Part shown: one piece after another, positions 41,883 through 51,506 of the stretch
Layout of the letters: each line of letters opens with the position of its first letter
How positions within the stretch are numbered: the stretch's first letter is position 1
NCBI RefSeq assembly: GCF_003254745.1
Contig: NZ_QKXH01000013.1
Coordinates: forward strand, 1 to 64,000
DNA length: 64,000 nucleotides
Source: Flavobacterium aquariorum
Lineage (GTDB): Bacteria; Bacteroidota; Bacteroidia; Flavobacteriales; Flavobacteriaceae
Direction of reading: 5' to 3'
Notes under the pieces: model-generated
What the model was told of the DNA's origin: nothing
What the model saw: the letters and a program-made list of their open reading frames with translations, nothing else
Databases searched by the model: none
Made by a program: the position numbers and the translations under genes

Positions 41883-44291
41883 TTAATACAAACTTGGAAA
41901 TTTCGAAGGATTTACTTCATGCATCATTTCATACACTTTTTCGTAAATGTCTTCTGCTGAAGGTTTTGAAAAATAATCACCATCTGTTCCGTAAGCAGGT
42001 CTGTGTGCTTTTGCAGTCAAAGTTTGTGGTTTACTGTCCAAATGATTGTAGGCATCTTGTTGCTCCACGATTTGTTGCAAAATGTAAGCGGAAGCTCCAC
42101 CAGGTAAATCTTCATCAATAACCAATAATCGATTGGTTTTGGCTATACTTTTTACAACATCTTGATTGATATCAAACGGAAGCAATGATTGTAAATCGAT
42201 AATTTCGCAATCAATACCAACTTCAAATAATTCTTTGGCGGCTTGTTCCACTAATCTCAATGTAGAGCCATAAGAAACAAGCGTGATATCAGTTCCTTTT
42301 CTCAATGTTTCCACAACACCAATTGGAGTTTTGAATTCACCGTAGTTCAAAGGTGCTTTTTCTTTTAATCGGTAACCGTTCAAACATTCGATAACCAGAG
42401 CAGGTTCGTCACATTCCAATAAAGCATTGTAAAAACCAGCTGCTTGTGTCATGTTTCTTGGAACTAAAACATGGATTCCTCTAATGGCATTGATAATCAT
42501 CCCCATAGGAGAACCGGAATGCCAGATTCCTTCCAAACGGTGACCCCTTGTACGTATAATAAGTGGTGCTTTTTGTCTACCAACAGTTCTGTATTGTAAA
42601 GTAGCCAAATCATCACTCATGATCTGAATAGCATACAATAGGTAATCCAGATACTGAATTTCGGCAATTGGACGTAGTCCTCTCAGCGCCATTCCTATTC
42701 CTTGACCTAATATAGTAGCTTCACGAATCCCGACATCGGCAACTCGCAACTCACCATATTTCTCTTGCATTCCTTCCAAACCTTGGTTTACATCACCAAT
42801 ATTTCCTGCATCTTCTCCAAAAATTAATGTTTCCGGATATTTCGAAAAAATGGCATCAAAATTATCTCTCAAAATCATTCTGCCGTCAGTATCTTCAGTG
42901 GCATCACTTGGATATTGAGGTAAAACTTCTTTAACTGAAAAAACGTTTTTATCCGACTGAGAAAATAAATTGCTACTGAATTTAGGTTGTGTTTTTTTGA
43001 TATAATTAGTAATCCAACTGGATAATTCTAATTTATCTTCTTCATTGATAATCAAACGCAATGTTTTTCGTGCGACTACCATTATTTCCTTTTTCAAAGG
43101 AGATTTGATACTTTTTAGAGTCGCAGCATTTCTAAGAATTTCTTCTTTTTTGTCACTTGTTACAGCTATTCTTTCTAAAATAGCAACTAATTCGTTTTGC
43201 TCTTCAACTATTGGTCCAATAAAAGCATTCCAAGCGGCTTTTTTACCTTCGAAAACTTCCTTTTTAACTTCCAAATCAATAGCCTCAATCTCTTCCGGTG
43301 ACGCAATATTGATGGCAATCATCCATAATTTCATTTGACGAATACAGTCAAAATCTTTTTCCCATGCCAATCGGGCAGCATTTTTATATCTTTCGTGTGA
43401 ACCAGAACTAGAGTGTCCTTGAGGTTGTGTAAGTTGATCAACGTGAATTAAAACTGGAACGTGATTTTCACGGGCGATTTCAGCTGCTTTTTCATAAGTC
43501 GCAATCAAATCAACATAATCCCATCCTTTTACTTTTAGTATTTCAAAACCATTCGAATTTTCATCTCTTTGGTATCCTTTTAAGATTTCCGAAATACTTT
43601 CTTTGGTGGTTTGGTGTCTTGCATGTACAGAAATTCCATACTCATCATCCCAAACACTCATTACCATGGGAACTTGTAAAACTCCGGCTGCGTTTATGGT
43701 TTCAAAAAATAATCCTTCTGATGTACTTGCGTTTCCAATAGTTCCCCATGCAATTTCATTTCCATTTACAGAAAATTGGTCCGAATTTGGAATGCCGGGA
43801 ACGTTTCTGTATATTTTTGACGCTTGTGCCAGTCCTAGTAATCTTGGCATTTGCCCCGCAGTTGGGGAAATATCGGCACTAGAATTTTTTTGTTGTGTTA
43901 AGTTTTTCCAAGATCCGTCTTCGTTCAAACTATGGGTTACAAAGTGCCCCCCCATTTGTCTTCCTGCAGACATTGGCTCTAAATCAATATCAGTATTACC
44001 ATATAGACCGGCAAAAAATTGTTCAATAGTCAATTCACCAATAGCCATCATAAAGGTTTGATCGCGATAATATCCTGAACGGAAGTCTCCGTTTTTAAAG
44101 CATTTGGCCATGGCAAGCTGTGGAACTTCTTTTCCATCTCCAAAAATACCAAACTTGGCTTTTCCAGTTAATACTTCTTTACGTCCTAATAAACTACACT
44201 CTCTGCTTACTATGGCAATTCGGTAATCATTTAAGACTTCTGTTTTAAAATCTTCAAATGTTAAACTAGTATTGACTTTCTCTTTTATCAT
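41883..44291 (-). CDS. 2-oxoacid dehydrogenase E1, fused alpha and beta subunits
   Basis: 802 residues. The N-terminal half is the thiamine-diphosphate alpha part (GYYRDQTFMMAIGELTIEQFFAGLYGN, AWGTIGNASTSEGLFFETINAAGVLQVPMVMSVWDDEYGISV). The C-terminal half is the beta part (FGEDAGNIGDVNQGLEGMQEKYG, DVGIREATILGQGIGMALRGLRPIAEIQYLDYLLYA, TRGHRLEGIWHSGSPMG, IDLQSLLPFD). Together they resemble the branched-chain/pyruvate-type 2-oxoacid decarboxylase used with E2 and E3 to form acyl-CoA. E2 and E3 are not in the window. Branched-chain substrates fit the iso-fatty acids of Flavobacteria, but this is inference. Confidence 0.9.
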   Translation of the reverse strand: MIKEKVNTSLTFEDFKTEVLNDYRIAIVSRECSLLGRKEVLTGKAKFGIFGDGKEVPQLAMAKCFKNGDFRSGYYRDQTFMMAIGELTIEQFFAGLYGNTDIDLEPMSAGRQMGGHFVTHSLNEDGSWKNLTQQKNSSADISPTAGQMPRLLGLAQASKIYRNVPGIPNSDQFSVNGNEIAWGTIGNASTSEGLFFETINAAGVLQVPMVMSVWDDEYGISVHARHQTTKESISEILKGYQRDENSNGFEILKVKGWDYVDLIATYEKAAEIARENHVPVLIHVDQLTQPQGHSSSGSHERYKNAARLAWEKDFDCIRQMKLWMIAINIASPEEIEAIDLEVKKEVFEGKKAAWNAFIGPIVEEQNELVAILERIAVTSDKKEEILRNAATLKSIKSPLKKEIMVVARKTLRLIINEEDKLELSSWITNYIKKTQPKFSSNLFSQSDKNVFSVKEVLPQYPSDATEDTDGRMILRDNFDAIFSKYPETLIFGEDAGNIGDVNQGLEGMQEKYGELRVADVGIREATILGQGIGMALRGLRPIAEIQYLDYLLYAIQIMSDDLATLQYRTVGRQKAPLIIRTRGHRLEGIWHSGSPMGMIINAIRGIHVLVPRNMTQAAGFYNALLECDEPALVIECLNGYRLKEKAPLNYGEFKTPIGVVETLRKGTDITLVSYGSTLRLVEQAAKELFEVGIDCEIIDLQSLLPFDINQDVVKSIAKTNRLLVIDEDLPGGASAYILQQIVEQQDAYNHLDSKPQTLTAKAHRPAYGTDGDYFSKPSAEDIYEKVYEMMHEVNPSKFPSLY

Positions 44292-44317
44292 AATTTAAAA
44301 GTATAGCTTTAATGGTG

Positions 44318-44325
44318 CAAAAGTA
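44318..44325 (-). promoter_or_regulatory. -7 element of E1 dehydrogenase gene
   Basis: TACTTTTG on the minus strand, matching TAnnTTTG, 27 bases before the ATG at 44291. No clear -33 box. Confidence 0.35.
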
Positions 44326-44478
44326 ATCAAAAACTACGTATATATCATTATGTGATTCTGTATTTTTATAATTTTTTATGAAATAATTTCCAATAAATTG
44401 AATGTATTTTTATGATATATTTAATTTAAACTTAAAAAATCATGAAATAGTTTAATATTTTAAAGTTTTTGTTTTGAA

Positions 44479-47304
44479 TTAAAACCATTTTCGGGTAAAA
44501 AGATTAATTAATGATTTTGGGTTAAAAATAAGTATAAATCGTATTTTTTCACTGTAATTTTTTTGGGTTGCTTCAAATCCATTCGAAGAATACACAGGAA
44601 AGAATAATTCGAAGTAATCTTGAACCAAATTAAGCCGTATTCCACTATCATAAACAAAGCTATTATGAAACCCTTTATTTTTTACAAAACCAAAATCAGC
44701 ATAGGCATCTACCCAATTCCATAATAGACTATAGCTCAGATTTGTCGTTGCTAGCCATTGATTGGATTCAGAAGGACTAACGAATGATTTGAAACCTCCT
44801 TGTCCCATAATGTATTGTTGACTTAATAAGCCAGTTTCATCGGAGCGTGCATAAAGAGGATAATCAAACAAATAATCATTTACTCTGGAAACCCCAAAAT
44901 TATAGTTTTGAGTGTTATTGCTGTTGTATAAAAACGTACCAACAAATGCACGAACATTAAAATAACGATTATCATTAAACAGCTTACGATATTCCATTTC
45001 AGCTGATATTTTACCAAAATAACCTGAAAACTGTACATCGGTCAAGAATTTAACATGACTGGTAACCTCCGTTTTAACATTAGAATATTTAAGGTTCAAT
45101 ATAGAATAATTGTCTGTACTATCAATTACTGTAGCAGAGGGCTCTTTGTAAATGATATTGTATTTTACAAATATGGCTTGTTTTCTATTATCTCTGTAAC
45201 TGGGTTCCCGAAAGTATAATGACAAACTTGGATATAATTTTAAATAAGCGGCATCATCGGCATAATGATAATATGAACCATTCAAAGAATAGCGCATATT
45301 ATATAATTTACTCTCTCTTAAATAATGATTCAGGATAAATTGATAACTACCCACAATTGATTTGGTATTGATGGAGTACATTGGATTCAAAACAAACATA
45401 AACGGTTTGTCAAAGAAACTATAATTGTAAAAACTGATTCCAGGTGCAAATCCATCGTATTTATTGTAAAATAAAGTGGGAACATAAAATAATTGGGAGC
45501 GGTGTGGATCCTCTAAATCCTCAAAAAAAGTAAGTTTCAATGGACGATTAAGTGAAAAAGAATACAATGATTTCCAATTGTTTCTCAAATTAAACTCAGG
45601 TACTTCGTTCTTGTAATTCAATACCAGTTTATCAATACCTTTTCTCTCAAAAGTAAGCGTAGTATCTATTTCATTAGTCTCAATCCATTTTTTGAAAATA
45701 ATTTGTTTGTCTTTGATACCGAATAGTGGTATTGGGACCAATGGAACTCCTTTGTTTTTTACGCTAAAAGTAATGCTGTCTTCCGTTTTGGAAAAATCTC
45801 CAAATTTATAATCAATTGGCTCTCGGCTATCGATAATGTATTTAAAAAACCAGTCTATATTTTTTGGCGCTTTTGATTTCAATATATTTTCAAAATCACT
45901 CCTGTTCGTTTGCCCTTGTTTATTGAGTTCTTGAAATTGCTGAATCCCGGACAAAACCAAATCATTTCCAAGGTAATCATTTAGATACTTTAAACTCAAA
46001 CCAGCCTTATATTTGTTCGCAATTTGCACGTTAAATTTTATTAATGTGTTTTTTGGCTCATTAAGTGCTTGGTCTAGATTTTTTCGTGCCATCAACATAT
46101 AATAATAGCTGTATTGCTCATTGAAATCAGTTTGCGCCATTTTGAATCCCCTGAATAGAAAAAACTTAGAAGCCGATCCCATCATCTTACTTTCAGGATT
46201 ATATTGGTCAATATAATTCATCATGGTAAACACCTGAATACCGTCATAAATCCAATTGTCTTTTCTAGCATCAAGCAGCAAACTATTTTTAAGAAAATTA
46301 TTCAAATAAGTTTTTAGAAATTTTATTTCGAATATAAAATCAGAATGAAAAGGACGCATGAATTTTGGTAATTGATTTAGCCCATAAAACGGATTTTTAT
46401 CGTAATCTTCCTCCGAAACGATGATTTTGCCAAAAGGATATTGTCCGATTTGAGTATTGGCAAAATCAACCACTCGTTTTATAATTGCTGTTTTCAATGA
46501 GTCATCAAATCTTCCTGAACTTAAGTTGGTCATGACTTCAAAATCACCAATTTTATATTTTCTGTAACTTGACTCTTTTTCAATAATTAGATCAAAATCG
46601 GTTCTGTTCTTTCCTGAAAGATTGACATCTGTTTCTTGTTCGGTTGCGGTAAAATTATTAACTGTTAAATCTGTTGTTACGGTGTTTTTATTGTTGATTT
46701 TTAAATCAATATCAAAATCCGAAACTCCATTTGCAATATCGTCAAGGCTTTCATTACTGTATTTAATGAATTGATGATTCTCATAACGGGCGGGGGTAAG
46801 GAACCAGTTTTTGAGATGCATACCGTATTTTTCAAAATGTCCGTACTTGGTAAATTTGTTGCTCGGAATCATTGAAACATACGTGAGATTCAATTTTACC
46901 TTTTGACCAGGGGGCAATATTCGATGCAATATAACCTTTATATAATCAGGATTTTTTTTGGTTCTTTCCCATGTGAAAACATTTTTATCTTTATCCTCGA
47001 TAATTAAATTAACGGTTCCACCGCGATCTTCAGCTAGTGCCATGTGAAACTTATTGTAGAATTCATCCGAAAAACGTTTTCCCAATGGACTCTCTCTATC
47101 CGAAAAAGCATTGTTCCAATCATTCAATACTATAGAAGTTAATGTGTCATTTGTTTGATTATAAAAGGTAATTTCTTGATCAACTGACAGTGTATTTGAA
47201 TTCATGTTCACAGCAACAGTCATTTTGGAGTGATGCTGTGCATATTGCTTGTGGAAAACCAACAAAACAATTAAGAATAAGATGATTTTACCGTGAGTTT
47301 TCAA
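44479..47304 (-). CDS. M1-like pseudo-peptidase fused to outer-membrane beta-barrel
   Basis: 941 residues from a TTG at 47304; it is the only start ahead of the signal peptide KIILFLIVLLVFHKQYAQ. Residues 25-560 follow the M1 aminopeptidase layout (SVDQEITFYNQTNDTLTSIVLNDW, LPPGQKVKLNLTY, NWFLTPARYENH). At the catalytic place the sequence is FLKTYLNNFLKNSLLLDARKDNWIYDGIQVF, so HExxH and the downstream glutamate are absent and the enzyme should be inactive. Residues about 560-941 are beta-rich with aromatic strand ends and finish in FTRKWF, consistent with a surface-antigen-like barrel. Likely an outer-membrane protein of unknown role. Confidence 0.78.
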   Translation of the reverse strand: MKTHGKIILFLIVLLVFHKQYAQHHSKMTVAVNMNSNTLSVDQEITFYNQTNDTLTSIVLNDWNNAFSDRESPLGKRFSDEFYNKFHMALAEDRGGTVNLIIEDKDKNVFTWERTKKNPDYIKVILHRILPPGQKVKLNLTYVSMIPSNKFTKYGHFEKYGMHLKNWFLTPARYENHQFIKYSNESLDDIANGVSDFDIDLKINNKNTVTTDLTVNNFTATEQETDVNLSGKNRTDFDLIIEKESSYRKYKIGDFEVMTNLSSGRFDDSLKTAIIKRVVDFANTQIGQYPFGKIIVSEEDYDKNPFYGLNQLPKFMRPFHSDFIFEIKFLKTYLNNFLKNSLLLDARKDNWIYDGIQVFTMMNYIDQYNPESKMMGSASKFFLFRGFKMAQTDFNEQYSYYYMLMARKNLDQALNEPKNTLIKFNVQIANKYKAGLSLKYLNDYLGNDLVLSGIQQFQELNKQGQTNRSDFENILKSKAPKNIDWFFKYIIDSREPIDYKFGDFSKTEDSITFSVKNKGVPLVPIPLFGIKDKQIIFKKWIETNEIDTTLTFERKGIDKLVLNYKNEVPEFNLRNNWKSLYSFSLNRPLKLTFFEDLEDPHRSQLFYVPTLFYNKYDGFAPGISFYNYSFFDKPFMFVLNPMYSINTKSIVGSYQFILNHYLRESKLYNMRYSLNGSYYHYADDAAYLKLYPSLSLYFREPSYRDNRKQAIFVKYNIIYKEPSATVIDSTDNYSILNLKYSNVKTEVTSHVKFLTDVQFSGYFGKISAEMEYRKLFNDNRYFNVRAFVGTFLYNSNNTQNYNFGVSRVNDYLFDYPLYARSDETGLLSQQYIMGQGGFKSFVSPSESNQWLATTNLSYSLLWNWVDAYADFGFVKNKGFHNSFVYDSGIRLNLVQDYFELFFPVYSSNGFEATQKNYSEKIRFILIFNPKSLINLFTRKWF

Positions 47305-47418
47305 TCTGGGGCAATATATAAGTTGCTAAAAAAGAATAAATCTAATACAATTTACAAAAAATTAAGAAAACTTCAGTATTTAATGGTCAAAATACACTAA
47401 TAGACGCTAAATGAAAAA

Positions 47419-47449
47419 AGCCGTCTCGTCCACAAAAGACGAGACGGCT
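47419..47449 (-). terminator. terminator after LOG-family gene
   Basis: Very stable stem AGCCGTCTCGTC/GACGAGACGGCT with a 7-base loop, followed by T on the minus strand, 8 bases past the stop. Confidence 0.9.
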
Positions 47450-47456
47450 CTTTGTA

Positions 47457-48185
47457 TTAAAAATTAGGACTTAAATCGTACTTTTTATAGAAATTATCGA
47501 GTACCGCAACTACTTCATCTTCCGTATCCACAATTTTGAATAGATTCAAATCATCAGGACTTATTGTGTGTTCCCTTTCTATCAACACTGTTTTTATCCA
47601 ATCAATCAAACCAGACCAAAATGCAGTTCCCACCAATATAATCGGGAATTTGCCAATTTTCTTTGTCTGAATTAAGGTAATCGCCTCAAATAATTCGTCC
47701 AAAGTTCCAAATCCTCCTGGCATCACCACAAATCCTTGGGAATATTTTACAAACATCACTTTTCGAACAAAGAAATAATCGAAATTCAAGTTTTTATCCC
47801 TATCGATATATGGGTTAAAATGCTGTTCGAAAGGCAATTCGATGTTGAGTCCCACCGAAGTTCCTCCACCCAAATGCGCGCCCTTATTTCCAGCTTCCAT
47901 AATTCCGGGACCACCGCCCGTAATTACGCCATAACCCGCCTTACTAATTTTAAAAGCAATTTTTTCAGCCAGTAAATAATAATGATCCTCCGGTTTTATC
48001 CTTGCCGAACCAAAAATAGTCACACAAGGCCCAATACGGCTCATCGAATCATATCCGTTTACAAACTCGGACATGATTTTAAAAATCGCCCAACTATCGT
48101 TTGTTTTTATCTCATTCCAAGTTTTTCTTTTTAATTTATCTTGGATTACTTTGTCTTCATCGTTGTCAAAATCTCCTAATCTCAT
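47457..48185 (-). CDS. LOG-family (TIGR00730) nucleoside-monophosphate phosphoribohydrolase-like protein
   Basis: 242 residues, Rossmann fold. The family signature PGGFGTLDELFEA is complete, with GSARIKPEDHYYLLAEKIAFKISKAGYGVITGGGPGIMEAGNKGAHLGGGTSVGLNIELP upstream. LOG proteins cleave ribose-5-phosphate from nucleoside monophosphates, such as cytokinin precursors or other purine NMPs; they were once annotated as lysine decarboxylases. It stands alone with its own terminator, next to uvrA. Confidence 0.92.
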   Translation of the reverse strand: MRLGDFDNDEDKVIQDKLKRKTWNEIKTNDSWAIFKIMSEFVNGYDSMSRIGPCVTIFGSARIKPEDHYYLLAEKIAFKISKAGYGVITGGGPGIMEAGNKGAHLGGGTSVGLNIELPFEQHFNPYIDRDKNLNFDYFFVRKVMFVKYSQGFVVMPGGFGTLDELFEAITLIQTKKIGKFPIILVGTAFWSGLIDWIKTVLIEREHTISPDDLNLFKIVDTEDEVVAVLDNFYKKYDLSPNF

Positions 48186-48257
48186 ATTTAATTTATTTTT
48201 TTGGAGCTATATTGTTTGTCAGTTCTCTTCGTTCATGTATTGTTATTCATTTCAAAG

Positions 48258-48273
48258 CACGCCCGATAGCGTG
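48258..48273. other. short CACGC/GCGTG hairpin
   Basis: CACGC-CCGATA-GCGTG in the 200-bp gap between uvrA and the LOG-family gene. Purpose unknown; possibly part of a degraded intergenic repeat. Confidence 0.35.
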
Positions 48274-48350
48274 GAATTATAACTTCAATCGAGCGAAGTA
48301 AACTGATGTAAGGCATCCGTTTTTTAGTTTAACTTTTGTTCTGAAAATTA

Positions 48351-48383
48351 ATCTTTGTCAAAGTTTTGAACTTTGACAAAGAT
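48351..48383 (-). terminator. hairpin after uvrA
   Basis: Perfect 13-base stem ATCTTTGTCAAAG/CTTTGACAAAGAT with loop TTTTGAA, 6 bases beyond the uvrA stop. The following minus-strand sequence is only moderately T-rich, so it may act as a weak terminator or 3'-end stabiliser. Confidence 0.6.
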
Positions 48384-48389
48384 GTTTAA

Positions 48390-51221
48390 CTAAGATAATT
48401 CTTTTTTCAAAAACTGCGCTGTAAAGCTTTTTTTATTTTTCACAATTTCCTCAGGTGTTCCTTTTGCTATAAGCTGTCCGCCACCTTTTCCTCCTTCGGG
48501 ACCAATATCAATAATATAATCGGCGAGTTTAATTACATCCATATTGTGCTCAATAATCAGGATCGTATTTCCTTTGTCAACCAATTTATTAATTACATCC
48601 ATCAATACTCTAATGTCTTCAAAATGCAAACCGGTTGTCGGTTCGTCAAGAATGTAAAATGTATTTCCGGTATCTTTTTTGGACAATTCACCCGCCAGTT
48701 TGATGCGTTGTGCTTCACCTCCTGAAAGCGTGGTACTTTGTTGACCAAGCGTGATATAACCCAAACCAACATCTTGAATCGTTTTTACTTTTCGGTAAAT
48801 TTTCGGTATATTTTCAAAAAAAGGAACGGCTTCATCAACGGTCATATTTAGTACATCCGAAATGGATTTTCCTTTATATCGAATCTCCAATGTTTCTCTG
48901 TTAAAGCGTTTTCCTTGACAAGTCTCACATTCCACATAAACATCGGGCAAAAAGTTCATTTCTATCGTTCGAACACCAGAACCTTCACAGGTTTCACAAC
49001 GTCCGCCTTTGACATTAAAACTGAAACGTCCCGCTTTATACCCTCGAATCATGCTCTCGGAAGTCATTGTAAACAAGTTTCTGATTTCGGTAAAAACCTC
49101 GGTATAGGTTGCGGGATTGGAACGTGGTGTTCTTCCAATCGGGCTTTGGTCGATATCGATCACTTTGTCGATATGTTCCAAGCCTTCTATTTTTTTATAC
49201 GGCATCGGAATTTTAACACCGTTAAAATAATAAGCATTCAAAATAGGGTAGAGGGTTTCGTTAATCAATGTCGATTTTCCACTTCCAGAAACTCCCGTAA
49301 CGCATATCATTTTACCCAAAGGCAATTCAATTGAAACATTTTTCAGATTATTTCCCGTAGCTCCGGTCAGTTTCAGGAATTTTCCATTGCCTTCTCTACG
49401 TTTTTTGGGAATTTCCAATTTCATTTTTCCGTTCAAATACTGTGCTGTTATCGTATTTGAAGCCAAAGTTTCGGCCGGAGTTCCGATACTGATGATTTCA
49501 CCACCATATTTGCCTGCTTTTGGACCAATATCAATCACATAATCCGCGCGTTCAATCATGTCTTTGTCGTGTTCTACTACAATTACCGAGTTACCGATGT
49601 CTCGCAATTGTTCCAAAGAATGAATCAGTTTGTCATTGTCTCTTTGGTGCAAACCAATACTCGGTTCATCCAAAATATATAAAACACCCACCAATTGCGA
49701 GCCAATTTGTGTCGCCAATCGAATGCGTTGTGCTTCACCGCCCGAAAGTGATTTGGAACTTCGGCTTAAGGCCAAATAATCCAAACCTACGTTCATCAAA
49801 AAGGCCAAACGGTCTTTGATTTCTTTAATAACCTCGGTTGCAATTCTTTTTTGTTTGTCGGATAAATGATGGTCAAGTCCTAAAAACCAAGCCGTCAAAT
49901 CCGAAATATCCATATCGCACAACTCGGATATGCTTTTTTCGTTTATTCTAAAATAATTAGCTTCTTTTTTTAAACGGGAACCTTCACAAACCGGACATTT
50001 TACTTCATCCATAAATTCCTTGGCCCAACGTTTAATGGTTGTCGAACCACTTTCATCATGTTGGTTTTTTATGAAATGGGAAATCCCTTCAAAGTCAATT
50101 TTGTATTCGCGCGCAACTCCCAAAACTTCAGAATTGATGGTGAATTTTTCTTTTCCGCCATTCAAAATCATTTCCATTGCTTCGAAAGGAATTTTTTCTA
50201 TGGCATCGGTCAATTTAAAACCATATTTCTCTCCTATGATTTCCATTTGTTTGAAAATCCAAGATGATTTGTATTCGCCCAAAGGTGCAAATCCCCCCGC
50301 TTTGATGGACAATTTAGGGTTCGGAATAATTTTGCCAACATTGATTTGATTGACAGTTCCCAATCCGTTGCAATGATCACAAGCTCCTTTCGGAGAGTTG
50401 AAAGAAAATAAATTCGGTTCCGGATTTTGATAGGATATTCCGGTAGTTGGACACATCAAATTCCTACTGAAATATCTTACTTCATTCGTGTCCTGATCCA
50501 AAACCATCAACACATTTTCGCCGTGATACATGGCAGTGTCGATACTTTCGGATAAGCGTTTTTCGTTTTCAGGGGTATCTTCGATAACCATTCTGTCCAC
50601 AACAATCTCTATATCATGGGTTTTGTAACGGTCCAATTTCATTCCTGGAACTATGTCCAAAATATCCCCATTTACACGAACTTTCAAGAATCCTTGCTTG
50701 GTAATTTGCTGAAAAAGCTCGGCGTAATGTCCTTTTCTCGCCCGAATAACCGGAGCGAGAATATTGATTCGTTTCCCCGTAAAATCCTGAATAATCAAAT
50801 CTTTGATTTGGTCATCGGAGTAGGAAATCATTTTTTCGCCTGTATTGTAGCTGTACGCATCGGCACCACGGGCATAAAGCAAACGCAGGAAATCATAAAT
50901 TTCAGTAATTGTTCCTACCGTAGAACGAGGGCTTTTGCTTGTTGTTTTTTGTTCGATGGCAATAACAGGGGAGAGTCCGTCAATCTTATCGACATCTGGA
51001 CGTTCCAAACCACCAAGAAACTGCCTCGCATAAGCTGAAAATGTTTCTACATAGCGGCGTTGTCCCTCGGCATAAATAGTATCGAAAGCCAACGAGGATT
51101 TTCCAGAACCCGAAAGTCCAGTAATAACTACCAGTTTTTCTCTAGGAATGGAAACATCTATATTTTTTAGATTGTGAACGCGTGCACCTTGAACTTCAAT
51201 CGTATTGTCTGTATCTAGCAT
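48390..51221 (-). CDS. uvrA: excinuclease ABC subunit A
   Basis: 943 residues. UvrA detects bulky DNA lesions for nucleotide-excision repair and loads UvrB. Two ABC modules are visible: Walker A motifs ITGLSGSGKSSLAF and VTGVSGSGKSTLIN, signatures SLSGGEAQRIRLA and LSGGEAQRIKLAGEL, and Walker B VLYILDEPSIGL and FYILDEPTTGLH. Two zinc modules are CPVCEGSRLKKE and CETCEGSGVRT...CETCQGKRF. Length and motifs are standard and the gene is probably monocistronic. Confidence 0.98.
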   Translation of the reverse strand: MLDTDNTIEVQGARVHNLKNIDVSIPREKLVVITGLSGSGKSSLAFDTIYAEGQRRYVETFSAYARQFLGGLERPDVDKIDGLSPVIAIEQKTTSKSPRSTVGTITEIYDFLRLLYARGADAYSYNTGEKMISYSDDQIKDLIIQDFTGKRINILAPVIRARKGHYAELFQQITKQGFLKVRVNGDILDIVPGMKLDRYKTHDIEIVVDRMVIEDTPENEKRLSESIDTAMYHGENVLMVLDQDTNEVRYFSRNLMCPTTGISYQNPEPNLFSFNSPKGACDHCNGLGTVNQINVGKIIPNPKLSIKAGGFAPLGEYKSSWIFKQMEIIGEKYGFKLTDAIEKIPFEAMEMILNGGKEKFTINSEVLGVAREYKIDFEGISHFIKNQHDESGSTTIKRWAKEFMDEVKCPVCEGSRLKKEANYFRINEKSISELCDMDISDLTAWFLGLDHHLSDKQKRIATEVIKEIKDRLAFLMNVGLDYLALSRSSKSLSGGEAQRIRLATQIGSQLVGVLYILDEPSIGLHQRDNDKLIHSLEQLRDIGNSVIVVEHDKDMIERADYVIDIGPKAGKYGGEIISIGTPAETLASNTITAQYLNGKMKLEIPKKRREGNGKFLKLTGATGNNLKNVSIELPLGKMICVTGVSGSGKSTLINETLYPILNAYYFNGVKIPMPYKKIEGLEHIDKVIDIDQSPIGRTPRSNPATYTEVFTEIRNLFTMTSESMIRGYKAGRFSFNVKGGRCETCEGSGVRTIEMNFLPDVYVECETCQGKRFNRETLEIRYKGKSISDVLNMTVDEAVPFFENIPKIYRKVKTIQDVGLGYITLGQQSTTLSGGEAQRIKLAGELSKKDTGNTFYILDEPTTGLHFEDIRVLMDVINKLVDKGNTILIIEHNMDVIKLADYIIDIGPEGGKGGGQLIAKGTPEEIVKNKKSFTAQFLKKELS

Positions 51222-51237
51222 AATTTTTGCAAAAAAG

Positions 51238-51245
51238 CAAAGTTA
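51238..51245 (-). promoter_or_regulatory. -7 element of uvrA
   Basis: TAACTTTG on the minus strand (matches TAnnTTTG), 17 bases upstream of the ATG. No clear -33 box and no obvious SOS-type palindrome. Confidence 0.4.
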
Positions 51246-51402
51246 CCATTTTGATTGCTACTTTTGATAGAACAGTATGGAAGATTGTGTTAAAAAAAGA
51301 AAGGATTTATGATTTAACAATAACGATTTTATATTTCAGATTTGAAAAAATTGAAGCTCTTTAAAAACGAAAAGACTTCATTTTTTATGAACTTCTTGTG
51401 TT

Positions 51403-51503
51403 CGCGTGAGGGATAGACGGAAGCTACCAAAGTAGCCCAAATAGCCCGACGCTGTTCCTTAAATTACTGTATATAAGCCCATTTAAGGAACGGGGTCACG
51501 CCC
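51403..51503. repeat. palindromic intergenic element, flavobacterial type
   Basis: About 100 bases framed by GCGTGAGGG (51404-51412) and GGGTCACGCCC (51493-51503). It contains an internal stem GTTCCTTAAAT/ATTTAAGGAAC (51454-51464/51481-51491) and GC-rich blocks unlike the AT-rich surroundings. The inverted ends and GGGCTATTTGGGCTAC-type inside resemble dispersed, non-coding palindromic repeats that I associate with Flavobacterium genomes. It lies between uvrA and the ClC gene and contains no reading frame. Confidence 0.55.
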
Positions 51504-51506
51504 AAA

